Shown: positions 8,271-16,387, numbered from the stretch's first letter. The stretch: DNA of 64,000 nucleotides from Paenibacillus sp. 19GGS1-52 (GCF_022369515.1 NZ_CP059724.1:2418001-2482000), one strand, 5' to 3'. A program made the numbers and translations. The notes: generated by a model not told the origin, from the letters alone.

Positions 8271-9303
8271 TAAAGTCACCGTGCTGGTCGCGGGAAGCTG
8301 GGGAACAGCGCTGGCCAGTGTGCTGGCTGCTAACCACTCGGAAGTTTATCTGTGGACACGCAACTCGAATCAGGCTGCCGAGATCAATGCAACACACACC
8401 AATAATCAATATTTGCCAGGGATTACTCTACCCGCCAACATTATTGGCACCACCGATATGGAGGCGGCTGTCTCAGGTTCCAAAGCTGTAGTGATTGTAG
8501 CCCCTTCTTCCGCCATGCGACAGGTAGCACGCAGCCTGAAGCCATTCTGGAAGAAAGATATGTTATGTGTCCACGCCACGAAGGGCTTTGAGACTGAGAG
8601 CATGAAACGGATGTCAACGGTAATATCAGAGGAGCTCGGCTGTACAGAAGCACAGGTGGTTGTACTCTCCGGGCCTAGTCATGCTGAGGAGGTAGTACGC
8701 CTGTGTCCAACAACAGTTGTGGTGGCCTCGCCTGAAGATAAACTTGCCGCTGCAGCGCAGGAATTGTTCATCAATAATGATTTCCGTGTCTATACGAACC
8801 GTGATCAGGTTGGTGTTGAGCTGGCTGGAGCACTCAAGAATATAATCGCTCTCGGCGCAGGTCTTTCTGACGGCCTCGGCTACGGAGACAATGCCAAAGC
8901 GGCGTTACTTACGCGTGGATTGGCTGAGATATCTCGGGTTGGCGTTGAACTGGGCGCAAACCCACTGACCTTCTCAGGACTTGCAGGGATTGGTGACCTT
9001 GTGGTAACAGCGACCAGCAAGCACAGCCGTAATTGGCGTGCAGGCTCCATGCTTGGACAAGGTAAACCGTTGCCAGAGGTACTGGAATCTATGGGGATGG
9101 TTGTAGAAGGGATTCGCACGACTGAAGCGGCCTATGCCATCTCGGTTAAGTTAGGCGTCCAGATGCCGATAACGGATCAAATCTATCATGTACTCTTTAA
9201 AGGTCGAACTCCAAGAAATGCGGTAGAAGCCCTGATGGGCCGTGACCGAAAGACTGAGATGGAGTCCATCTCCCAGGAAACATGGGAGCAGTGGCATTCC
9301 TGA
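8263..9303 (+). CDS. gpsA: Glycerol-3-phosphate dehydrogenase [NAD(P)+]
   Basis: 346 residues, producing glycerol-3-phosphate from DHAP for PlsY. TTG 8263 is chosen because GGGGGGAA lies just upstream; a longer in-frame start would run deep into plsY. The N-terminal dinucleotide-binding loop reads V-A-G-S-W-G where G-x-G-x-x-G is usual, so the first Gly is replaced by Val. Other family signatures are intact: the GPSHAEEV segment, the catalytic Lys in ELAGALKN and the RGLAEISR segment. Confidence 0.94.
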   Translation: MSDKVTVLVAGSWGTALASVLAANHSEVYLWTRNSNQAAEINATHTNNQYLPGITLPANIIGTTDMEAAVSGSKAVVIVAPSSAMRQVARSLKPFWKKDMLCVHATKGFETESMKRMSTVISEELGCTEAQVVVLSGPSHAEEVVRLCPTTVVVASPEDKLAAAAQELFINNDFRVYTNRDQVGVELAGALKNIIALGAGLSDGLGYGDNAKAALLTRGLAEISRVGVELGANPLTFSGLAGIGDLVVTATSKHSRNWRAGSMLGQGKPLPEVLESMGMVVEGIRTTEAAYAISVKLGVQMPITDQIYHVLFKGRTPRNAVEALMGRDRKTEMESISQETWEQWHS

Positions 9304-9370
9304 TCACGTTCACCTTTTACCGGAAATTCTCATATGTTGTTATTGGGGATTGACGGAGGAGGGATGAATA

Positions 9371-9646
9371 GTGAGCAGAGATTTTTCCAAGGATGCATTG
9401 AACGCCATTAATAAAAAGGCGGGCAAGAACATTTCGGAAGGTGCCATCAAAAAGCTGGCCAGTACAGTTAAGCCAGGTACCACGCAGAATGAAGCCCAGC
9501 TCCGCCAGTTAATCAAGCAGGTGTCATCAATGGCGAAAGTGCCAGTCAGTGAAGCTACAGTGCAGGAGATTATCAATGCCGTCAAAAAAGGCGGCGCGAG
9601 TTCAGGCACAATGGAGTCTTTAATGAAAATGATGCTAAAAAAATAG
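9371..9646 (+). CDS. Stage VI sporulation protein F family
   Basis: 91 residues, basic, matching the SpoVIF-type domain (repeated xxAKxISExxIxKLAxxV pattern). The family is linked to late spore-coat assembly in Bacillus. GTG at 9371 follows GGAGGAGGGATG. It lies about 70 bp after gpsA, followed by a strong terminator; the IS110 element then separates it from yphE. Confidence 0.75.
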   Translation: MSRDFSKDALNAINKKAGKNISEGAIKKLASTVKPGTTQNEAQLRQLIKQVSSMAKVPVSEATVQEIINAVKKGGASSGTMESLMKMMLKK

Positions 9647-9665
9647 TTTATTTCTTGCTGAGCAA

Positions 9666-9716
9666 AGAGCAAAGGAGCTGGGGTCGCACAGATTCCAGCT
9701 CTTTTGCTCTTTTTTT
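9666..9716 (+). terminator. Intrinsic terminator after spoVIF
   Basis: AGAGCAAAGGAGCTGG pairs with CCAGCTCTTTTGCTCT (9695-9710), then T residues. The IS110 insertion lies just downstream. Confidence 0.85.
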
Positions 9717-9732
9717 AAAATATAAGACACCC

Positions 9733-9749
9733 ATGCCGCTGCGCGGCAT
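9733..9749 (+). other. Perfect hairpin near the IS110 left end
   Basis: ATGCCGC (9733-9739), TGC loop, GCGGCAT (9743-9749). It lies six bases inside the inferred left end, upstream of the candidate bridge-RNA loops. Confidence 0.6.
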
Positions 9750-9778
9750 CACTGAGGAATGAAAATATTGTCTATACT

Positions 9779-9930
9779 GGTTACTGGGCTGGCGAAGGTA
9801 GGTCGGAAATTCTTGGTGTCACGAACCCGCATATAAGACGGACCCCAACGACCCGGTGCATCACAGATTGTTGCTCCCTACGGGGAAGCACGCAGGGCAG
9901 AATAACCTTAGCATTGGTCTTTGCACCAGC
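9779..9930 (+). ncRNA. Candidate IS110 bridge RNA
   Basis: The 5' non-coding end of the IS can form two large loops: GGTCG (9801-9805)/CGACC (9849-9853) and GGTGCA (9855-9860)/TGCACC (9922-9927). In the first loop, 9831-9839 (ATATAAGAC) equals the left junction 9720-9728, and 9807-9813 (AAATTCT) is the reverse complement of the right target 11269-11275. In the second loop, 9893-9903 (CAGGGCAGAAT) equals 11263-11273 (right end plus core). Such target- and donor-matching loops are what IS110 bridge RNAs are known to have. Exact ends and promoter are not established; TATACT at 9773 is a possible -10. Confidence 0.65.
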
Positions 9931-9964
9931 CTTAATTACCGCCAGCAGGCAGGAGACGCAAACC

Positions 9965-11185
9965 GTGGAAATACTCATTGAACGTTGCTGTGGATTGGAT
10001 GTGCACAAGAAGAGTATCACAGCATGTATCATCACCTCGAAAGGAAAGGAGATTCGGAGTTTTGAAACATTGACTCGTCGGCTGATTGATCTGGTAGATT
10101 GGATCAAAAGCGAACGGTGCACCCATGTCGCGATGGAGAGTACCGGAGATTACTGGAAACCCATTTATAATCTGCTAGAAATGGAAGACCTTGAGCCACT
10201 GGTCGTAAACGCCCAGCATATCAAAGCCGTGCCAGGACGCAAAACGGACGTGAAAGATGCAGAATGGATAGCGAAATTACTCCGGCATGGGTTGGTGCAA
10301 GGCAGCTACATTCCGAATCGGGATCAACGAGAACTTCGGGAAATTATCCGTTATCGCCGAAGTATCATTGAAGAACGCACGCGTGAAGTGAACCGGCTGC
10401 AAAAGGTACTAGAAGGCGGCAATATCAAACTTTCGTCGGTAGCGTCTAATGTGCTAGGCGTGTCTGGACGAAACATGCTGGAAGCGATGATTCAAGGAGA
10501 AAGTGATCCGTCCATCCTGGCTGACTTTGCGCAAAAGAAGTTAAAGGCCAAGAAAGAGCAATTGAAACTTGCACTGGAGGGAAGCCTAGGTCCCCATCAA
10601 TTATTAATGCTGGAAAAACAGTTGTCGCATATCGACCAATTGAATGAGTTAATCACGGAACTGGATGAAGAGATCGAGCGCCGAATGAGCCCTTTTGCTG
10701 AGGATCTGAAGTTGTTGGATACCATCCCCGGTGTCGGTAAGCGAACCGCTGAGCAAATTCTGGCGGAAATTGGGACAGACATGACACGGTTTCCTAGTGC
10801 AGGACATTTATGTTCCTGGGCAGGGATGACTCCAGGTCACGATGAAAGTGCGGGGAAGAAGAGATCCGCCAAAACCCGAAAAGGGAACAAAAAACTACGA
10901 AGTGCACTCGTAGAATCAGCGCGAGCCGCAGGACGAAAAAAGAACACCTACCTGTCGGCGCAATATCACCGAATCGCAGGCAGGCGAGGGAAAAACAGAG
11001 CGGCCGTGGCCGTTGGACACAGCATTTTAGCGATTGTATACATCTTGTTAACGCGAAGACAAGAATATAAGGAACTAGGATTTGACTACTTCGACCAACG
11101 AAACCACGATATGGTAATGAACCGTTCTATTAAACGTTTGGAATCCTTGGGATACCAAGTGAATCTGAGTGAGCAAACGGCCTGA
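9965..11185 (+). CDS. IS110-family DEDD transposase/recombinase
   Basis: 406 residues from GTG 9965, which follows GGCAGGAG; a longer TTG start at 9914 would run into the candidate bridge RNA. The N-terminal RuvC-like DEDD domain shows GLDVHKK, M-E-S-T-G-D-Y-W and KTDVKDAEW acidic motifs. A coiled-coil-like middle follows, then the C-terminal Transposase_20 domain with a helix-hairpin-helix (DTIPGVGKRTAEQI) and the S-W-A-G-M-T-P-G segment bearing the usual catalytic Ser region. The reading frame is intact, so the element may be active. Confidence 0.95.
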   Translation: MEILIERCCGLDVHKKSITACIITSKGKEIRSFETLTRRLIDLVDWIKSERCTHVAMESTGDYWKPIYNLLEMEDLEPLVVNAQHIKAVPGRKTDVKDAEWIAKLLRHGLVQGSYIPNRDQRELREIIRYRRSIIEERTREVNRLQKVLEGGNIKLSSVASNVLGVSGRNMLEAMIQGESDPSILADFAQKKLKAKKEQLKLALEGSLGPHQLLMLEKQLSHIDQLNELITELDEEIERRMSPFAEDLKLLDTIPGVGKRTAEQILAEIGTDMTRFPSAGHLCSWAGMTPGHDESAGKKRSAKTRKGNKKLRSALVESARAAGRKKNTYLSAQYHRIAGRRGKNRAAVAVGHSILAIVYILLTRRQEYKELGFDYFDQRNHDMVMNRSIKRLESLGYQVNLSEQTA

Positions 11186-11199
11186 CGGCCGAAATTAAA

Positions 11200-11223
11200 A
11201 AAACAAAACATGGGGTTTGTTTT
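11200..11223 (+). terminator. AT-rich hairpin after the transposase
   Basis: AAAACAAA (11200-11207) pairs with TTTGTTTT (11216-11223); the T-rich arm could act as a weak terminator. Confidence 0.35.
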
Positions 11224-11268
11224 CGTATGCGTAATTTTAGTGTTCTAGAGCAATTTTATTTTCAGGGC

Positions 11269-11365
11269 AGAATTTATATTTTTCACGCATTAATTTATCC
11301 TTATATTTCTCGAAGAAACGGGTGCCGTCCATATAAAGGACGGCAAAGCCGTTTCATCTTGTTGA
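11269..11365 (+). repeat. Intergenic repeat copy A, two-stem RNA-like element upstream of yphE
   Basis: Starts AGAATTTATATTTTTCAC (first module, interrupted by the IS) and continues with an outer stem GAAACGG (11315-11321)/CCGTTTC (11349-11355) enclosing a 7-bp hairpin GCCGTCC (11324-11330)/GGACGGC (11338-11344). The architecture matches copy E before cmk. It lies about 80 bp before yphE on the same strand; TATAAT at 11399-11404 could be a separate -10 for yphE. Confidence 0.65.
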
Positions 11366-11444
11366 AATGCAAGAGAGAAAATTAGTCAAAATTCATGATA
11401 TAATAAGCCTAATAAATTGCAACCGAATGGGGGAGCACAAGGCT

Positions 11445-11624
11445 ATGGATCCGATGACAAAAATGTGGTTGTCCCTGATCGCGATACTGATTATGGGACT
11501 GTCTGTTTTTTTGATTACTTTTGCACGTAGCAAGACTAAGGGTTGGCTCAGAGGGGTATTGTCCCTAGTTGCTTTTATTATTATGTTAATCGGGTTGCTA
11601 GGCGGAGTGGCTTCAATCATGTAA
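11445..11624 (+). CDS. yphE: DUF2768 membrane protein (YphE-like)
   Basis: 59 residues with two hydrophobic segments separated by a short basic loop (SKTKGW). Size, topology and position between gpsA/spoVIF and the yphF lipoprotein match B. subtilis YphE. ATG 11445 is chosen because GGGGGAG (11429-11435) precedes it by nine bases. Function unknown. Confidence 0.75.
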   Translation: MDPMTKMWLSLIAILIMGLSVFLITFARSKTKGWLRGVLSLVAFIIMLIGLLGGVASIM

Positions 11625-11658
11625 GCCATTACAACATATGCAGAAAGGATGCCACATC

Positions 11659-12027
11659 ATGAAACCGCAAAAGGGACTAACTGTTGTATTTCAGCCGGGG
11701 GGCCGTAAAGCTGTGGTCAATCACGGGGTATCACTGCTGGAGGCGGCCCGCAAGGCAGGTGTAACGATAACCACTCGCTGCGGCGGCAAGGCCGGCTGCC
11801 TCATGTGCAAGGTAACGATCACGAAGGATGAAGCAGCCGGATTAAGACCAGCGGGTGATATTGAGCGGCGCAAGCTCGGAAGTGCTTTGGAGCAGGGCGT
11901 GCGTCTGGCCTGCCAGGCCGCCGTGTGGAACGATGTAACTGTTCAGGTGCCCGAAGACCCACTTAAGGCTGCAGTACGCCGTAAGCTTGAAGCAGCACGC
12001 CGTGGAGAAGATGACGAGCTGTGGTAG
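11659..12027 (+). CDS. 2Fe-2S ferredoxin
   Basis: 122 residues. The cluster motif C-x5-C-x2-C (RCGGKAGCLMC) and a later C (RLACQA) form the four ligands of a plant/adrenodoxin-type [2Fe-2S] ferredoxin. A charged C-terminal tail follows. ATG 11659 is taken because AAAGGATG lies upstream. It sits between yphE and yphF, which are adjacent in B. subtilis; the redox partner is not evident from the neighbours. Confidence 0.82.
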   Translation: MKPQKGLTVVFQPGGRKAVVNHGVSLLEAARKAGVTITTRCGGKAGCLMCKVTITKDEAAGLRPAGDIERRKLGSALEQGVRLACQAAVWNDVTVQVPEDPLKAAVRRKLEAARRGEDDELW

Positions 12028-12060
12028 GGTGTGGGATCTAACAGAGGGGAGACCGTTTAA

Positions 12061-12807
12061 GTGATTTATTTGAGGTATGGAAATAGGGTCCGAGCCATGA
12101 CCGGGACACTGATAGGGTTGCTGTTGTTAAGCATAACTCTCTCCGGTTGCCTGTATCCGGGAGAGCAGAAGCAATCGGCTGTTAATTACCGCGAAAGCGT
12201 GAAACGAATACAGGCTGCTGTCGATGATTATCAGCAGGAGGAGGGGCTCTTGCCGATTCTGAATGCGGATGAAGAAACACCTAGTTACGAGAAATTTCGT
12301 ATCGATCTGGATAAGCTCAATAAAAAAGGTTATCTGGATGAACTGCCTGCAACCGCTTTCGAGAAGGGGGGCAGCGCTTATTTTCTTATTTTGGACGAAG
12401 AAACTAATCCAGTCGTAAAGGTAATGGATCTGGTCACGTTCCAGAAGGTTAATGATGTTCAGCGTCAGATTAACCGATATAAATCAGCTCACGGAGGGAA
12501 TCTGCCTGCAGCAAAAGAGTTATACCCCGGCCTCTACACCATCGACGCAGACAAGGCGGGAACGGGCTCCATTACTCTAACCAGTGTCTATTCTGGCCAA
12601 CCGCTTGAGTTCATCATGGATAAAGCTGGTATAGTATACGTTGATTATATTTTTGATATTATGACGGTTGTCAATAAAAATGAAAACGAACAGGATATGA
12701 GTAAGGATCTGCGGCTATTATTGGTGCATTCTTCTTACTTTGTGCCGGTCAAATCATTGCCTTATTTGTGGGTTAACGGCCAGCCCGTTCCGCAGCCGCA
12801 AGACTAG
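12061..12807 (+). CDS. yphF: Lipoprotein YphF-like
   Basis: 248 residues with a lipoprotein signal peptide: basic start, hydrophobic core and lipobox L-S-G-C near residue 30. GTG 12061 follows GAGGGGA. The mature part has no motif I recognise. Position directly before spoIVA matches B. subtilis yphF. Function unknown; exported and lipid-anchored by prediction. Confidence 0.7.
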   Translation: MIYLRYGNRVRAMTGTLIGLLLLSITLSGCLYPGEQKQSAVNYRESVKRIQAAVDDYQQEEGLLPILNADEETPSYEKFRIDLDKLNKKGYLDELPATAFEKGGSAYFLILDEETNPVVKVMDLVTFQKVNDVQRQINRYKSAHGGNLPAAKELYPGLYTIDADKAGTGSITLTSVYSGQPLEFIMDKAGIVYVDYIFDIMTVVNKNENEQDMSKDLRLLLVHSSYFVPVKSLPYLWVNGQPVPQPQD

Positions 12808-12842
12808 TATGAGTAGTTTTATTTGCCCATTTCCCTAAGAGA

Positions 12843-12878
12843 AATCTTCCTCAAATTAACACGAGGAGGATTTTTTTT
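12843..12878 (+). terminator. Intrinsic terminator after yphF
   Basis: AATCTTCCTC (12843-12852) with GAGGAGGATT (12863-12872), then a T run. Confidence 0.8.
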
Positions 12879-12879
12879 A

Positions 12880-13238
12880 CGCTCAAACTCTGAAGTTCTA
12901 ATGCGGATTCTATCTGCATATGTTTGATGAGAAAGCTTCCGGGCGTCAGGCCATCACAGGGTATGCAGGTTGTCTTTGTGAAATTACAATTCAAACTTGC
13001 GCGAATGCAGGTCATAAATTCGTACCGGATACATATGATGATACTAGTCCAAATGCATGTCCGAGCATTCGGAGTTTAGCGCGGGGCGGTGTGTTCCGTT
13101 TGAAAGCAGCTAACACTCCTTAGCGGACATACGATAAGTCCGGTTTCTGTCCTGCAAGGGTCATGATTACCGGCGGAACGCGAAGTCGATGCTCTTCAGG
13201 CATTTTTTCTTCGGAGTAATATGAGGAGGGGATCTCTT
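12880..13238 (+). other. Gene-free spoIVA upstream region
   Basis: About 360 bp without a convincing gene. It holds a candidate sigma-E promoter (13011-13039) and small hairpins in the expected leader: CCGA/TCGG near 13063-13074 and CGGAC/GTCCG near 13123-13142. A 67-codon open frame at 12920 has no ribosome site or recognisable composition. Confidence 0.5.
13011..13039 (+). promoter_or_regulatory. Candidate sigma-E promoter for spoIVA
   Basis: GTCATAA (13011-13017), 14-bp spacer, CATATGAT (13032-13039) resembles the mother-cell sigma-E pattern, and spoIVA is a known sigma-E gene in B. subtilis. Confidence 0.5.
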
Positions 13239-14717
13239 TTGGAAAAAGTGGATATTTTCAAGGACATTGCCGAGCGTACCGGCGGAGACATTTATCTTGG
13301 CGTCGTCGGCGCGGTTCGCACGGGAAAATCGACATTCATCAAGCGATTCATGGAAACGATTGTATTGCCTAACATCACGAGTGAGTCCGACCGGGTACGG
13401 GCAATTGATGAGCTTCCGCAAAGCGCAGCAGGCAAAACGATTATGACAACAGAGCCTAAATTCGTCCCGAACAACGCCGTTCAAATTAAGGTTGCGGAAG
13501 GGCTGGAGGTCAATGTAAGACTGGTTGATTGTGTCGGTTATGCTGTTGAAGGAGCTAAAGGTTACGAGGATGAAAACGGTCCACGTATGATTTCTACGCC
13601 GTGGTTTGAGGAGCCAATACCTTTCCAGGAAGCGGCGGAAATTGGCACGCGGAAAGTCATTCAGGAGCATTCCACACTGGGTGTAGTGGTAACTACTGAT
13701 GGTACAATTGCTGAAATCCCACGCGGCTCTTATGTGGACTCTGAAGAGCGTGTTATTGCAGAACTGAAGGAGGTTGGCAAGCCGTTTGTACTTGTCATTA
13801 ACTCCACCCGGCCACGCAGTGAGGAAGCGCAGCAGCTTCGAAGTGAACTTGCACTCAAATACGATATTCCGGTCATGACGCTTAGCGCGGCAAGTATGAC
13901 AGAGGATGATGTAACAGGTGTACTTCGCGAAGTGTTATACGAATTTCCAGTGCATGAGGTTAATGTGAATCTGCCGAGCTGGGTCATGGTGCTGGGCGAG
14001 AACCATTGGCTGCGCAGCAGCTATGAGAACTCTGTCCGCGACACCGTCAAAGACATCCGTCGCCTGCGTGATGTTGACCGGCTTGTGTCCCAGTTCACTG
14101 AATACGATTTTATTGATAGGGCTGGCCTTAGTGGGATGAATATGGGTCAAGGGGTAGCCGAAATTGATCTGTATGCACCAGAAGAATTGTATGATCAGGT
14201 TCTGATGGAAGTAGTAGGAGTTGAGATCCGCGGCAAGGATCATCTGCTGCAACTAATGCAGGAATTCTCACATGCGAAAAGGGAATATGACCGCTTCTCG
14301 GAGGCACTGGAAATGGTCAAGACTACAGGCTACGGAATTGCAGCTCCTTCACTCGCCGAAATGGCGCTTGATGAGCCTGAACTGATCCGTCAGGGATCAC
14401 GCTTCGGGGTTCGCTTAAAGGCTACTGCACCATCCATTCATATGATTCGTGTGGATGTAGAATCGGAATTCTCACCGATTATTGGCACAGAGAAACAGAG
14501 CGAAGAGCTGGTGCGTTATTTGATGCAGGATTTCGAGAATGACCCGATCAAGATTTGGGAATCGGATATTTTTGGACGCTCACTGCATTCTATTGTGCGC
14601 GAGGGCATTCAGGGCAAGATTGCCATGATGCCAGATAACGCCCGCTACAAGCTGCAAGAAACACTGGGCCGCATCATCAATGAGGGCTCAGGCGGATTGA
14701 TTGCTATTATTTTATAA
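13239..14717 (+). CDS. spoIVA: Stage IV sporulation protein A (coat morphogenetic ATPase)
   Basis: 492 residues, the same length as B. subtilis SpoIVA. It has an N-terminal TRAFAC-type P-loop (G-A-V-R-T-G-K-S, residues about 24-31) and a long C-terminal region that anchors the spore coat basement layer on the forespore. TTG 13239 is chosen because it gives the family N-terminus MEKVDIFKD and GAGGAGGGG lies eight bases upstream; ATG 13221 lies before that SD. It is monocistronic, with a terminator following. Confidence 0.97.
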   Translation: MEKVDIFKDIAERTGGDIYLGVVGAVRTGKSTFIKRFMETIVLPNITSESDRVRAIDELPQSAAGKTIMTTEPKFVPNNAVQIKVAEGLEVNVRLVDCVGYAVEGAKGYEDENGPRMISTPWFEEPIPFQEAAEIGTRKVIQEHSTLGVVVTTDGTIAEIPRGSYVDSEERVIAELKEVGKPFVLVINSTRPRSEEAQQLRSELALKYDIPVMTLSAASMTEDDVTGVLREVLYEFPVHEVNVNLPSWVMVLGENHWLRSSYENSVRDTVKDIRRLRDVDRLVSQFTEYDFIDRAGLSGMNMGQGVAEIDLYAPEELYDQVLMEVVGVEIRGKDHLLQLMQEFSHAKREYDRFSEALEMVKTTGYGIAAPSLAEMALDEPELIRQGSRFGVRLKATAPSIHMIRVDVESEFSPIIGTEKQSEELVRYLMQDFENDPIKIWESDIFGRSLHSIVREGIQGKIAMMPDNARYKLQETLGRIINEGSGGLIAIIL

Positions 14718-14745
14718 GCTGAATAATGAAATAGGTAGATTGCGA

Positions 14746-14773
14746 AGAGCGGAAGAGATTCCGCTCTTTTTTT
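14746..14773 (+). terminator. Intrinsic terminator after spoIVA
   Basis: AGAGCGGAA (14746-14754), loop GAGA, TTCCGCTCT (14759-14767), then T residues. Confidence 0.9.
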
Positions 14774-15022
14774 CTTGAATTAGGTTATAATTGTGATTGT
14801 GGGTCTATTAAATCAGGTGATTCTGCCAGCAAAGGTGCTACTTTCTACTCCTTTTTCAAGGAACGCCTTGAAATTATGGATGGGCTGTATTACTATAAGT
14901 TTGTTGCGCTTTAGGGTCTACAGGCGCCATTGTCTAGTAATAAACGGGATTATCACGTATATTTTACGTTGAAACGGAAACAGTGAATGATACCGGAAAT
15001 TTGCCCAGGGAGGTGAGAAGAC
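14774..15022 (+). other. hbs upstream region
   Basis: Together with the terminator, about 305 bp without a gene. A TATAAT at 14786-14791 lacks a clear -35. One open frame ends at about 14913 but has no start codon or ribosome site. The promoter(s) of hbs must lie here; I could not fix them. Confidence 0.4.
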
Positions 15023-15295
15023 ATGAATAAATCAGATTTGATCAACGTAGTGACAGAAGCAACTGAACTTCCCAAGAAAGATGCTACTAAAGCGGTGGAC
15101 GCCGTTTTTGAAGCAATTGCGGGAGCTTTGCAAAGTGGTGATAAAGTCCAACTGGTTGGATTCGGAAACTTTGAAGTGCGCGAACGTTCCGCACGTAAAG
15201 GCCGTAACCCACAAACTGGTGAAGAAATCGAAATTCCTGCAAGCAAGGTACCGGCATTTAAACCCGGTAAGGCGCTTAAAGACGGAATCAAATAA
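15023..15295 (+). CDS. hbs: DNA-binding protein HU
   Basis: 90 residues, the standard HU size. It contains the conserved G-F-G-N-F-E-V segment, the DNA-minor-groove arm with R-N-P-Q-T-G-E-E, and the C-terminal P-A-F-K-P-G-K motif. Nucleoid protein that bends and compacts DNA. SD GGGAGGTGAG precedes ATG. Position after spoIVA and before mtrB is as in B. subtilis, where folE lies between hbs and mtrB; no folE is present here. Confidence 0.97.
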   Translation: MNKSDLINVVTEATELPKKDATKAVDAVFEAIAGALQSGDKVQLVGFGNFEVRERSARKGRNPQTGEEIEIPASKVPAFKPGKALKDGIK

Positions 15296-15337
15296 AGATT
15301 TCTACATATCGTTCCCATAGCTTTCTTAAGAACAATT

Positions 15338-15367
15338 ATGCCGCCCTCCAAGGCGGCATTTGTTTTT
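15338..15367 (+). terminator. Intrinsic terminator after hbs
   Basis: ATGCCGCC (15338-15345) with GGCGGCAT (15352-15359), then TTGTTTTT. Confidence 0.85.
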
Positions 15368-15435
15368 GGAAGCTATAAAGGGTGCGATTTAAAAAGGTTC
15401 AAGCGTATGTTCACAAAACGTTAGGAGGATCAGAG

Positions 15436-15684
15436 ATGACTGAGAACAATAATGGCGGCAATCCGCTTCCTACAGGCAGTGATTACATCGTGGTTAAAGC
15501 TAAGGAGAACGGTGTACAAGTAATAGGGTTGACAAGAGGCCTTGATACGCGTTTTCATCATACGGAGAAACTGGACAAAGGCGAGGTACTTATCGCCCAA
15601 TTCACTGATCATACCTCAGCTATGAAAATTCGCGGTAAGGCTGAAATATGGAGCAAGCACGGACAATTGGAGAGCGAGAGCTAA
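15436..15684 (+). CDS. mtrB: trp RNA-binding attenuation protein (TRAP)
   Basis: 82 residues. The core from [18 protein letters not shown] to the [14 protein letters not shown] segment matches TRAP; the K-x-R-G-K-A basic RNA-binding patch and the T-R-G-x-D-T-R segment are present. In B. subtilis, tryptophan-loaded TRAP 11-mers bind 11 NAG triplets in the trp leader. A matching set lies at 25905-25957 in this window. ATG 15436 follows TTAGGAGGATC. Flanked by terminators on both sides, so independently transcribed. Confidence 0.95.
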   Translation: MTENNNGGNPLPTGSDYIVVKAKENGVQVIGLTRGLDTRFHHTEKLDKGEVLIAQFTDHTSAMKIRGKAEIWSKHGQLESES

Positions 15685-15686
15685 AA

Positions 15687-15709
15687 AGCAGGCATAGCCT
15701 GCTTTTTTT
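15687..15709 (+). terminator. Intrinsic terminator after mtrB
   Basis: AGCAGGC (15687-15693), ATA loop, GCCTGCT (15697-15703), then T residues. Confidence 0.85.
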
Positions 15710-15782
15710 CGAAATATAAGTAAGATATGAATGATCGAACAACGTACAAAGAGGCGGAAACGATGGATTAGGGGGCGTGTCC

Positions 15783-16328
15783 ATGAACCGGGCTTGGCTG
15801 ATTGGAGCTGTAACGCTGCTGACCGCGACCTCCGCTGTAATATTGCCCCTGATGCTGGCTGATCTCGATTCTTCCTTGCAGCAGGAGCGTATTGCGGTTG
15901 AGACCTTTACAGGCGGGCACAACACGATGCTTGATAATACCAATCTCGTTGATGTTGTGGGGGCACTTCCCCTGAGTCTACCCATTGATAGCGTCGGTTG
16001 GGAGGACCATGTTCTGTCGCTTGATCTACTGGTGACCGGAAATGATCATGAACCGGAAGAACTGTATCAGAACATGGCTCAGGTGATATCCTTCGCTTTT
16101 CAGGAAACGGCGAATGTGAATCAGCTGCTGCTGCGTATTGTTGCCGAGGACAAGTGGCTGGGAAGCCGTCGTCTGCTGCTGGCTGGCGACATTAGACGCC
16201 AGGAGTGGTCTCGTGAGCTGCAGGATGAGCTTCAATCTGCCGGCAATAGTCCATTAACGGGTCATCTTAAGAGTGGTTTCCGCATTAGTGAAAGCGAACT
16301 GTGGAAGAACCAGTTCATTTCTCCCTGA
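15783..16328 (+). CDS. Conserved-looking hypothetical membrane-anchored protein
   Basis: 181 residues. A hydrophobic segment at about residues 3-23 could be a signal or anchor; the rest is acidic and soluble with no motif I recognise. ATG 15783 follows a GGGGGCG segment; GTG 15777 is an in-frame alternative. It lies about 115 bp before hepS and is separated from it by the candidate hepS promoter. Its position suggests a link to the menaquinone/isoprenoid cluster but nothing in the sequence proves it. Confidence 0.65.
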   Translation: MNRAWLIGAVTLLTATSAVILPLMLADLDSSLQQERIAVETFTGGHNTMLDNTNLVDVVGALPLSLPIDSVGWEDHVLSLDLLVTGNDHEPEELYQNMAQVISFAFQETANVNQLLLRIVAEDKWLGSRRLLLAGDIRRQEWSRELQDELQSAGNSPLTGHLKSGFRISESELWKNQFISP

Positions 16329-16378
16329 AATGGGTAAAAGAAACTAGAGCAAACCACCGTGCGTGACAAAAAAACATG

Positions 16379-16387
16379 TGATATAAT
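16379..16387 (+). promoter_or_regulatory. Extended -10 promoter of the hepS operon
   Basis: TGATATAAT (TG-N-TATAAT) with start expected near 16394, 49 bases before the hepS ATG. No strong -35 is visible. Confidence 0.5.

Larger units (their letters stand above)
9728..11271 (+). mobile_element. IS110-family insertion sequence, complete
   Basis: About 1.54 kb. Boundaries were inferred by joining the flanks. Left host sequence ends ATATAAGA (to 9727) and right host sequence continues AGAATTTATAT (from 11269). Joining them at the shared AGA recreates an intergenic repeat unit present elsewhere in the window (51378-51402, 39227-39250, 43978-44002). The ends are ambiguous by the three shared bases, which should contain the IS110 core dinucleotide. 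No long terminal inverted repeats are seen, as expected for IS110. It contains a long 5' non-coding end and one transposase gene. Confidence 0.8.

Noticed and set aside
12920..13123. 67-codon open frame upstream of spoIVA
   Set aside because: No ribosome site, no family resemblance, and it overlaps the candidate sigma-E promoter.
14780..14913. Protein-like frame before hbs ending FVAL
   Set aside because: No start codon or SD; at best a decayed remnant.
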